Shown here piece after piece: positions 55,880 through 64,000 of a stretch of 64,000 bases of DNA. The translations under genes and the position numbers were made by a program. This DNA comes from Nephrocerus scutellatus. Its lineage: Eukaryota; Arthropoda; Insecta; Diptera; Pipunculidae. The DNA lies in contig OX352763.1 of the NCBI GenBank assembly GCA_947095585.1, positions 28,631,462-28,695,461 on the forward strand, in the 5' to 3' direction. The notes below the pieces were generated by a model. The model saw only the letters and a program-made list of their open reading frames with translations. It was not told the origin of the DNA and did not search any database. Positions within the stretch are counted from its first letter, which is position 1; every line of letters starts with the position of its first letter.

Positions 55880-57370
55880 CTTAATAAGGGGATCATCAAC
55901 GTTGGATCTTTTGCTTGATGATGAGGCCACAATGTACTATGTTTTGTTCTCATGGAGTATGTGCAGTTCCAGATATTTTGCCTCCTACTAGATCTGTATA
56001 CGAAAGCATCCTGTATGGCTCTAGGTTTTCCACCCATATATACCTAGAATATAGAATATACCATATATATGTATAGAATATCGTCGGCATAACTCAGAAT
56101 CTGAATGGACTTAAAAAGTATCATTCTTCTTCGTTACATCTTAGTTTCGGAGCAGTTTCTCCAACGTCAATTTGAAGAGGTCATAGGCCAGTCCATCCCC
56201 TTGTCGGAGCACATCGTAAAGCTGTTGAATGTGATTAATAGTGATCCGGATGTCTTTACTTGGTTTATACTACTGGTCTACCTATATTTGTCCTGTAAAT
56301 TTTTTTGGGATTTTTTAATTCTGTTACGGGTTTTTAAAGTTATACTCCGGCTATGCTCTCATATGCGGCCTTACCTTCTATAAAACTATGGTGCAGTGAG
56401 ATTATGAACTCTAGACATTTTACAATCGCCTGATTAAGAATAAAAATCTGATCACTTGTTGATTTGCCTTGGATGAAGCCAATTGAGCCAATAATGAGTT
56501 TATCGTATCAGGCTATCCTGTCTGCAAAGATAGAGAACGAAATCCTATATTTAACAAAGTTACACCACGATAATTGCTGCTCTTTGTGGGATTTCTTACT
56601 TTATTTATGGGCCACTTCTTCAGTATTATGGCGCCGTTGCTCCAACATATACTTGCGCTATAAGTTTAAAAATAATAATAATAATATTTGGCGCGACAGA
56701 CCATTGCGGTCCAAGGCCTAACTTCTCGCGACCATTTGTGCTGCACATGTTAAATTTTGGATACAAATGGAAGGGACCTACAATTTAAGGCCGGATCCGA
56801 ACGACGAATTGAGAAGCTTTCCGTGACAAGGTATTAATTACTCTCGGAACGTCTGTCACCCATTCGCGAGAGGTGGGACACCGTGAAAAATACTTTTGGT
56901 GTTGCTGGAATTCGAACCTGAACCGAATGGCGCAGCAGCCATGTGCACTACCACTGAGCCACGGCGCCCAGTAATGCGGACCCCCCTGATTTAATCAGTT
57001 CTGCTGGAATGACAACTGATCTCGAGGCCTTTTTATGTCTGAGATGATTTATCACTCTGCTAACTTCGTCTATGCTTGGAGGCGACAGCATATAGTGTGA
57101 TCTTGAGTTATTGGTAGAGCCTACAATTCCTCAGTTAGCTGGTCATTATACAACGCATGAAACAGCTTTTCCTGTCTCTCAACAATGTCTTTCAGATCGG
57201 CGATCAGATTAGCCTCTTTGTCTTTACAGTTTATGCAACGCGTGGTGTATCTTACGCCATATCGCCAACTCTTTAGTAGAATTTTCTTGCCTGGTGGGAT
57301 CTTCGCTTTCTGCACTTATATATTTAATGCAGAATATTCCTCTCCCAGTCAGTTTTATTTCCTTCTGAGC
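55880..57370 (-). pseudogene. RTE-like LINE relic split by a SINE
   Basis: On the minus strand, 57370-57000 holds the linker between endonuclease and polymerase: LLKSWRYGVRYTTRCINCKD and KEANLIADLKDIVERQEKLF, then LYNDQLTEEL. The SINE at 56668-56970 interrupts it. Beyond it, GFIQGKSTSDQIFILNQAIV (near 56440; compare GFRPGKST.DQIFTLRQ) leads to HHSFIEGKAAYESIAGV (motif A, aspartates lost), and near 56100 QILSYADDILYIY keeps motif C. A KTKYM-like remnant lies near 55940. The order along the strand is that of one element, so the SINE arrived later. Many frame breaks. Confidence 0.7.
56668..56970 (-). repeat. tRNA-derived SINE, full length, inside an RTE-like LINE
   Basis: Same family and orientation as 12098-12388. 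The A box is the complement of 56951-56961, the B box (GGTTCGAATTCC) the complement of 56907-56918, with the shared body and an (ATT)n tail at 56671-56686. Differences are scattered through the body and include a TTAA insertion near 56836. No clear target-site duplication remains, so it is probably older than the 12.1-kb copy. Confidence 0.85.
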
Positions 57371-57391
57371 TTTCCTTTACTATTAGAAAAG

Positions 57392-57565
57392 CGACTTTAA
57401 AATGTCGAACATCAAAAAGGGGCAGCACGATCAAAAAAGCGCCCAATTAAAAAGTCGACCAACTAAAAGGCCCAAGATATAGTTCGCCTTTTAGAAGTTT
57501 TTCATGGTCAACTATTTAATCGCGCACCTTTTTGATGGTCTCCTTTTTGACTGATTTTAAAGTCG
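57392..57565. repeat. Fold-back (MITE-like) sequence with CGACTTTAAAAT ends
   Basis: CGACTTTAAAAT (57392-57403) and ATTTTAAAGTCG (57554-57565) are perfect inverted ends. Inner parts (ATCAAAAAGGGGC, GCGCCCAATTAAAAAGTCGA; and AACTATTTAATCGCGC, CCTTTTTGATGG, CCTTTTTGACTG) also pair imperfectly, giving a palindrome-like body of ~174 bp. No coding capacity. A small non-autonomous DNA element is plausible. Confidence 0.55.
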
Positions 57566-57970
57566 TTGTTTTAATAGGATACCCTTTATGTTGATTAATT
57601 GTTAAATCATCCCTTAACTCTGACCGTCGTCCTGACCGATGCTATTATTACAGCAGGGTGTTTAGTCTATTCCGTAACACCTACCACAACATACTTTTTG
57701 AATTTGAATAAGCCCTCACAGGCACCTCAGATTTTATCGAACTTAAGAACGATATTAGCTTTTTGGCAGTCCTAACAGATCTTGTTGTTTTGTAGTTTCG
57801 AAATAGTTCCTTCTCTCTTTTCTCTAGTGAATATAAGTTTTGAGTAATTTAGATGAGCACCCAACTCTGGAACTCATCAGTAGTTACTGATAAGTCCGAT
57901 TCATCAGACAATAATTACGTCTGCAAGATATTTTCACTTTTATAATGCTATGTACAAGTAATAGTTATAT
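57566..57970. other. No gene recognised
   Basis: No domain or repeat is visible on either strand. Confidence 0.4.
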
Positions 57971-58055
57971 TCGGCGCCCCAGACCGTTGCGGTTCAACGC
58001 TTAGCTTCTTGAGACCATTTGTATTTGCATGTATATATTTGCACACAAGTGGACG
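57971..58055 (-). repeat. SINE fragment
   Basis: CGGCGCCCCAGACCGTTGCG, GCTTAGCTTCTTGAGACCAT and TTGCACACAAGTGGACG match the tail-side 85 bp of the SINE at 12098-12388. It ends at a junction with the LOA-like 3' end (TTAGGTTAGG), one element having inserted next to or into the other. Confidence 0.7.
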
Positions 58056-58059
58056 TTAG

Positions 58060-59150
58060 GTTAGGTAAGGTTAAGGTGGTAGTCAGTGAAACCGACACAC
58101 TTAGACAAGCAATGGTCCATTGTGATACCACACGGATCAGGAAAGTTTCCCTCCACCTAGTCTGTGAACCACTTAGAGCTTCGTACGAAGCGAAGGAGAC
58201 TCCTGATATCAGTTTTGATAGGATCATGAGTGTCGTTGTAGAAGAAAGCTCCAATATGGAGCTTTCGTTTCTATGAGTGGGTTGGATAAGTACAGAGAAG
58301 ATGGATACTGGTCTCCTCCTCCTCGTAATCCATGCAGCTTCTGCAGAAGTCATTCGAGATGACTCCGAGTCTTGCTGCATGCTTGCCTATGAGACAGTGT
58401 CCCGTAATGATACATACAATAGCACCGATGTGCGATCTTTTTTGAGTGATTAAACACTTGGAGCGTTTCGGATCCACTTTGGGCCAGATCTGCCTTGTGG
58501 CTATGTAATGCTATGCCGCTTTAACATGAGTTTGCATGTATCGATTGGTATGCCTAGAGAACCATATTTAGGTAAGATGGTTTGTGTAGTTCCTTGTTTG
58601 GCAAGTCGCAAGCAAAATAGTTTCCGGAATGTCTCTATGAACCGGCACCCAACAAAGGTGCACATTAAATTGCTCCGCCATCTCCATAAGAGATGATCTC
58701 CACTTAAGGGCTTGGATTGAATTTGTATAGACTGATTCCAGGGATTTTAGCGCGGCTTGGCTATCCGAGAACACACGGATAACCTTAGCGGCCATGACGT
58801 TACTCTTTTAGCCTGGAAAACACTACAATGGCTACGAAGACGGGAAGAGAGGCTAAGATTTAGCTTTTTTAAGAAAACACCTCCACCAACTCCGTCATCA
58901 ATTTTAGACCCGTCTGTGTAAAAATGAATGTGTTCATCTTCCAGTATTATGGCGCCTTCTCCCAGAATGATCTGGAGGGCAAGGCGACCTGGAAGTTTTT
59001 ATTGAAATGGAACTGTGTTTTTGAATTTAATTTTATGTATTAGATGGAAGGTGGTTCTGGGTTCACCAGATAAGGCAATTAGAGTTGAACTCAATCGTGA
59101 TGGAGAACGAAAGTTTTCTTAATAGCAACCGGATCAGAAGGGGTCAAATA
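58060..59150 (-). pseudogene. LOA-like LINE relic: RNase H, Cys/His C-terminus and 3' UTR
   Basis: On the minus strand: TDGSKIDDGVGGGVFLKKAK (near 58910, RNase H first aspartate), VIRVFSDSQAALKSLESVYT (58780-58720, catalytic DSQAA), VHLCWVPVHRDIP (58655; the usual WVPGH has become WVPVH), then after a frame change MDPKRSKCLITQKRSHIGAI, GHCLIGKHAARLGVISNDF and CRSCMDYEEEETSIHLLC (58477-58290, Cys/His cluster). The 3' UTR with TTGTGATACCAC and TTAGGTTAGG ends near 58062. The polymerase is missing. It parallels the plus-strand copy at 31.1-33.2 kb. Confidence 0.75.
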
Positions 59151-59154
59151 GGTA

Positions 59155-61370
59155 TTGTGATCTTAAAGAAGGCCTAAAAATCCAAAAGAGAGAAATCAGA
59201 TGGATTGTGGAAACTGGAGAGATTCATACATTCTACTGTCTGTACCCAAAATAATAGCTGGAATCCTATAAGGTGAAATATGCCGTGCAGTGGAATCCGC
59301 TCACCCAGGCAGGCAGAACAGCGAGATGCCCTAGATAAACGTGGCGCAGGACAGTCGTGGAGGAAGCAAGCTCTTTGAGAATGAGTTGGAGGCAGCTCAA
59401 ACAAGTTGTGGACCCTGAACAAGAGAGCGCGTAGGCATTGTTGACTCTCTATGCCCCTCGAGGTGTGAAAGGATTTAAGTAAGTCAGTAAAAATTTGTAG
59501 TATTTATATTCTTCCAACAAAGGTTGGTTAGAGAATTCTTCGGATTCTTCAAGCAATTACCGATGTTAGTCCTGGTGTAGTCTAAAGCCTCTGATTTACA
59601 GTGAACTCGATATAGACCCAAGAATAACTGGAAATAGTGCATAAGTTGATAAGTCCGACACAACTAACCGAGAAACACTTTTGGAAAAATAGCACATCCT
59701 AAAAATCTCTTGCAGTCAACACACTGTAATGATTCCACTACCTGTGGTCAATAGTCAGAGCATTCCGTTTGAACATCGGATACTGAATTGTTGACAATTA
59801 CCGTTCAGTTGTGTGGTGGAACTCATTTCTTATGCAGATATTGCCTCTTGTAATAAAGGGACAACCTGCGATTAATCAACCGACACATTAGCATACATAC
59901 GGATAGATAGACAACCAATGTGGTGTTAAATTTCGCCAAAGGACATTACCATTTCGATTTGGTTTTTTGTTGTTTGACTGCACATTGAAGCATTTGCCGT
60001 TGTTGTTGCATCCTGGATGACAGGGATTCCTGACGCCGGATTTGTCTATCGATTAGCATGCAACATTGATGGTCAGCTTTTGGTCTCCATGGGTGAGTGT
60101 TTCTATAAAAGCACATTAAATGTCAGTTTGCTGTTCGTCTGTTTTGCTGATTTCCATTTAATTCTGTGCAATCAATTCGAGCAAATAATTTGTATGCACT
60201 TCATTTACAATTGTCCTTTTTCCAATCTTTGATAAGTCTAGTGAGCTCCACATAATAAATTAAAAATATTTGAAATTTTTAAAATGTTATGTTATTCGGC
60301 ACGTGCTTGTGCATATGCAAACGCATCGCGAAAAGACTTCACATATCCCTATGCATACTATATACAGCAACTTGGCGTTATCTTAGTCAGGCGAAGAAGA
60401 ATCTTCTTTGAATACAATTTTCAATTACAATATTTCACGAGTCAATATTGGCTTTTCTAAAGTGCACACAGAAGAGTTTTAGAAGTTTGGAGAAACCGAT
60501 TTTTGCATTTCTTCAATAAGGAATAACTTCTCATAGAAATTTACATAAATGCATTGGGAACTTTATATATCGAGGGAGCTCTTGGGATCTTAAAAGTTCG
60601 CAAATGCATACAATGTAATTTTTAATAATGTTTGTCTTCTTAACAGAAAACAATCATAATATATAGTGTTGTAAGTATTCTGAAAACAAATTCGAGGTGA
60701 CCGAACAATTTTTTTTCCAAAATGAAAAGGCTGATTGTTCGGTAGAGACCTTTTGCTATGTAAATTGGAACGACACTAATAAACATGCCCTTAAAAACAT
60801 CATTACCGTAACTCATTATATATTCGACTAATTTTTATACTGGAAGGCACGATGGTAAGCAGTAAATGACATCCCAATCAACTGTCTCTACTTGTTGTTC
60901 TAATAATGAATAATTGATTCTCTTAAAGTCTCTATATTCAAATATACTAACTGAGTCTATTATTTTTTTAATATAATAAAATTCGAATTCGAAACATAAT
61001 ATCAGAAAGGCTTGGCTATGTAATCGAATTCAGTTACTGGCTTCCCGACAAAAACTCTCCTCCTTTTTCGAGCCGATGTTATCCAGTTAATGTATGCCTA
61101 AAACCTGGGCATCCTGGTCTACGACATCCTTCTATCGTAGACTAATCCTGCCTCGCTAACGTGTCCCTTAAATCCTACCGTTATGGTATTTCCGAGACGT
61201 ATACTCTTTGGTCTTTGTTTTAGGTGTAAGATGGCTAATGGACAGAAACTGTCTATTCTATTAAATAAACGTGAGTCACAGATTTGTTTGAGCCGCCAAC
61301 CACATCCTATTAACAAAATATTGCTACTGCCAATGTATCAAGCTAAAGGTTAACGATGTCAACACCCACA
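59155..61370. other. No gene recognised
   Basis: Minus frame 59174-59422 and plus frame 60017-60232 match nothing known. The sequence is AT-rich with scattered homopolymers. The last ~100 bp may lead into the family A relic. Confidence 0.4.
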
Positions 61371-61379
61371 AATCCACTG

Positions 61380-61720
61380 GGCTCCATTATTTCTAAAGAG
61401 GTGTTCTTCTAAGCCGGCATTACCACTGCACTCTTCCCGAGTAGTTGGAAAACTGCCTTTTTCCATCCTAGCCTATACCCAAAAAGGCGAGCGGACGTCT
61501 CCTTTTTCGTACCAACACATAACACTAACATAGATTCTTTCTAAGCTCATGGAAACGCTTATTAACCATTATCTTGAAGCTCACGAAATCTTTAGTGACC
61601 GATGGTACGGATTTTATGGGAAAAGCTCCACTAGTAATTTTGTAACGTGTTTTGCTGGGGTTTCGCTCGTCGGAATACCCCAGGTTCAAGACGTTTGTTG
61701 GTGTTACAAATTAAATAAGA
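61380..61720 (+). pseudogene. Family A LINE relic, reverse transcriptase N-terminal part
   Basis: Plus strand: FPSSWKTAF-type sequence near 61440 and METLINHYLEAHEIFSDRWY then GFYGKSSTSNFVT (61549-61641), matching the family's MES.INY.L...LLSDRQYGFR..RSTGDL fingers region. The rest of the same polymerase resumes in the same orientation at about 62500, so ~0.75 kb of other sequence separates the two parts. Confidence 0.55.
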
Positions 61721-62044
61721 AAAAAATACTTTGTTTCTTTGTTTTTTATTTCTTTCCCTTAGTATACATGTCTTAGAATACATGTCGGTGCGTTTTATAA
61801 TACGTACTTTAGGAATAGAATAGATTAGGGGGCAGATGGTCAGACGAGAGCGGTGTACAAGCACGCTACTCGGCTGGCGATCAAAATGAAACGGAGCTAG
61901 ATGGTCAGCTGAGAACAGTATTCAAGCACTCTGCTCAGCTGACGATCAAAAGTAAATCAGGGGGGAAACGGAGCGGTCAGTCGGAGAAATTGACCAATAC
62001 TTTCAGAGTCGATTGACTTGTAATTTTTAAAAGTCGTCGATAGG

Positions 62045-62075
62045 ACTGGTTTGGTTTGGTTTGGTTTGGCTATAA
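62045..62075. repeat. (GGTTT)n pentamer tract
   Basis: TGGTTTGGTTTGGTTTGGTT contains about four pure units. It does not match the insect telomere repeat TTAGG. It lies within the sequence that interrupts the family A LINE. Confidence 0.85.
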
Positions 62076-62367
62076 TCGACACACTCTTGATTGCAAACTG
62101 CATTAGTTGGTGTAGTAGGACTAGCACACTGGTAATTGGATTTCGCGCTTCAGGTCATTACTTTTTTTCTCAGCCGTTTGGGAATTATTTTGGCCGAGAT
62201 ATTTTGTAATTTATTTGTTTAGAGTTAATTTTTGTATTTTATTGTTGTTGTAATTTAGGCCCATTTAGGCTTGGACGTCCCCACCCATTGTTTGGTTGTC
62301 CAGCCTTGGGGTTAATTTCTGTACTTTAATTTAAGCGGAAAAAAAGTAGAATTTAGGATTCTATAGA

Positions 62368-62438
62368 CCGGAGACGGATTTGAACCTGTGTCGTTTGCAT
62401 GCTGTTCGGTCGCCTTAATAGACAGAGCCACTCTAGTT
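62368..62438 (-). repeat. tRNA-like sequence (degenerate tRNA or SINE head)
   Basis: On the minus strand a 70-nt stretch has GAGTGGCTCTGTCTATTAAG (A-box-like TGGCTCTGTCT) and a B box GGTTCAAATCC, with ends that pair at 6 of 7 positions (AGAGTGG with CCGGTCT). The T stem pairs poorly, so a working tRNA is unlikely; a third SINE-type head is more plausible. No body shared with the other SINEs is seen. Confidence 0.4.
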
Positions 62439-62499
62439 GATAATGTGCAATTGAACAAAATCTGAATTTAGATGTACGGTATGTGGCAGAGCTATTCAC

Positions 62500-63165
62500 A
62501 TCATGAGTAGCTTCGTTACAATTTGAAGGCATATCTCACCGAACAGTGGAATCGATATTTGCATCAATTTTGTGAAAGAAAAGCTATAGCCCTCGAGGCA
62601 TTTGACAGAGTTTGGCATCAAGCTCTTTAGCGAAAAATGCATATTTTTAGAGTCAATGAATGAAACTTCTTTATTGGATTAGAAGTAATTTTTTCGACCG
62701 CTAAATTCAAGTTGTCGTGGATGGTTTCAAGTCTAAAATACATCTCATAAATGCTGGCGTTCCTCAGGGCTCTGTTTTATCCCCGACACTCTTTCTTATT
62801 TTTATTAATGATCTATTGGCCACTACTAATCCAACTCATTCTTTTGCTAACAACAGTAATTTCCGCTTCTCATAAAAGTTTTAGAAACGTCCTTCCACTT
62901 CTCTTGTGGCACTTAGCTACGTACGTTAAGCACGTTAAATTCTGACCTGGACAGCATAATAAAATAGAAAGAAAACAATCGAGTAGTATTTAACACTTCC
63001 AAAATTCAATGCTGTCTTCAGTTGTTTAAGCGAATCGTTAACCCATTATCCATGAATGGCACTTGTATCGAGGAAACCGAAAAATTCGCAATTCTCGTTA
63101 CATGCGTTACCGAAAAGCTTCGTTGGGATGACCACACATTCATCATTATTACCATATTTTGCTCT
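62500..63165 (+). pseudogene. Family A LINE relic, reverse transcriptase core
   Basis: Plus strand: ALEAFDRVWHQAL (62590-62630, motif A with first D changed to E), VVVDGFKSKIHLINAGVPQG (62705-62770) and SVLSPTLFLIFINDLLATTN (motif B), PTHSFANNSNFRFS (motif C with both aspartates turned to N), then VFNTSKIQCCLQLFKRI (62985-63035), LSMNGTCIEETEKFAI and VTEKLRWDDHTF (63050-63145). The match stops abruptly near 63165, where unrelated sequence begins. Dead at the catalytic site. Confidence 0.7.
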
Positions 63166-63169
63166 ACAA

Positions 63170-64000
63170 ATGAGGTCCGGTCCTGGCCTCTAGAGGGGTT
63201 TTGTAATCTTGCTGGCGACGTTATTGCCCCAGTGCCAACCTTACTTGGAAGAGACTAACCCGATCATTCAGCTTTTCCTATATTGGAGGAAAATTACCGG
63301 CGGACATCACGTGGAGGGTTGAACGCAATTCCACCAGTCAGAGATAGTTACGACCACCTGCAATTCTGATGCACTCGTGGCGCTCTAAATGCTGATAAGT
63401 TTGCCTTCAGGCCCAGCTTCGAACGTACAGTTAAGTCCAGAGATTCTATCTTCGGCCGTACAACACGTGCCCAGCGTTTACACTTATGGGACTTATCCAA
63501 AACTCTGTCAAACTTTGGTTATTGCCAAGTTGTGTAAAATGTAACATCATCTCGAATAAGCTTCTTCCGATTGGGCAACAGCCAGCGCCATTGCATTACT
63601 TCCCTCGGGGCCGCACTTACGCTAGGTGGATATTTATTCGTAATACCAGCAAATCTCTAGTCCGATTCGTAGGAACTAATCTACCAGTTTAGATCTTTCC
63701 AAATCAGGACTTGTGGCTCATATCCACATAATGTCATATCAGTCCAAAAATCTGTCTATCCTTATATCCGTAATTCATCAGTCAGTCACTACCTCAGCTG
63801 ATCATTCACTAACCATACAACCGTATTCCTTATAGCATTAAACTGAACCAATAATGACGCAAGAGTTCCCTGAAAACTACGTTCCAATGACCAGACTAAT
63901 ATCCAAATATCTGACGAACATCAGCGGTTGGCATGCACTAAAAAATTAACCAGGAGCACCAGGCTAAATCAAAATTTAAGAAACACATTCATACTGCATT
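63170..64000. other. No gene recognised
   Basis: No known domain. Short plus frames (63022-63258 and 63486-63692) have no recognisable product here. TGAGGTCCGGTCCTGGCC at 63171 weakly recalls GGGTGCGGTCCTGGCC at 53935, so another dispersed repeat may start here. Confidence 0.35.

Noticed and set aside
62045..62075. Telomere-like GGTTT repeat
   Set aside because: Only about four units and not the TTAGG of insects; simple repeat.

Overview
The window looks like eukaryotic, repeat-dominated intergenic or intronic DNA from an insect, most likely a fly (Diptera). The evidence is AT-rich sequence, dense decayed non-LTR retrotransposons of insect type, three mariner transposons with DD41D spacing (the 'rosa' type first described from a tephritid fly), tRNA-derived SINEs, and one candidate host gene start with an 83-nt intron of fly-like size. 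No rRNA, functional tRNA, CRISPR array or bacterial operon is visible. Species and clade names rest on recognition of motifs, not on database searches.

Layout. 0-2.8 kb: tandem repeats, a modular ~120-bp repeat array and two opposed RTE-like fragments. 4.4-6.1 kb: a LOA-like LINE relic (minus) with a tRNA-like SINE. 8.2-12.4 kb: relics of three LINE types (family A +, RTE-like -, Jockey-like -), then a SINE with a perfect 13-bp target-site duplication. 14.7-16.4 kb: LOA-like and RTE-like relics (+). 18.19-19.49 kb: DD41D mariner 1. 20.1-22.8 kb: a long family A LINE (-). 23.36-24.84 kb: DD41D mariner 2, with a 179-bp internal tandem duplication. 26.0-27.3 kb: LOA-like endonuclease (-). 31.1-33.2 kb: LOA-like reverse transcriptase/RNase H (+), sitting in a minisatellite. 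34.55-35.66 kb: DD41D mariner 3 with a 332-codon open frame. 37.2-37.7 kb: LOA-like fragment. 41.0-45.0 kb: the best-preserved LINE (446-codon open frame, 42-nt A tract), flanked by two related minisatellites in opposite orientation. 45-49 kb: modular repeat copies and an RTE-like LINE (-) carrying a fold-back. 51.0-52.0 kb: family A LINE (-). 54.7-55.5 kb: candidate 5' end of a host gene. 55.9-57.4 kb: RTE-like LINE (-) split by a SINE. 58.0-59.2 kb: LOA-like RNase H end (-). 61.4-63.2 kb: family A LINE (+), interrupted.

Nearly all open frames are transposon relics. The LINEs would have supplied endonuclease and reverse transcriptase, which SINEs borrow; the mariners would have moved by cut-and-paste into TA sites. 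None looks fully competent, although mariner 3 and the 42.2-43.5 kb LINE keep long open frames. The only likely host protein-coding sequence is a short N-terminus at 55226-55431. I see no convincing novel multi-gene system; the most unusual items are the modular repeat with tetranucleotide tail, the 48.1-kb fold-back, the duplicated mariner and the SINE family.
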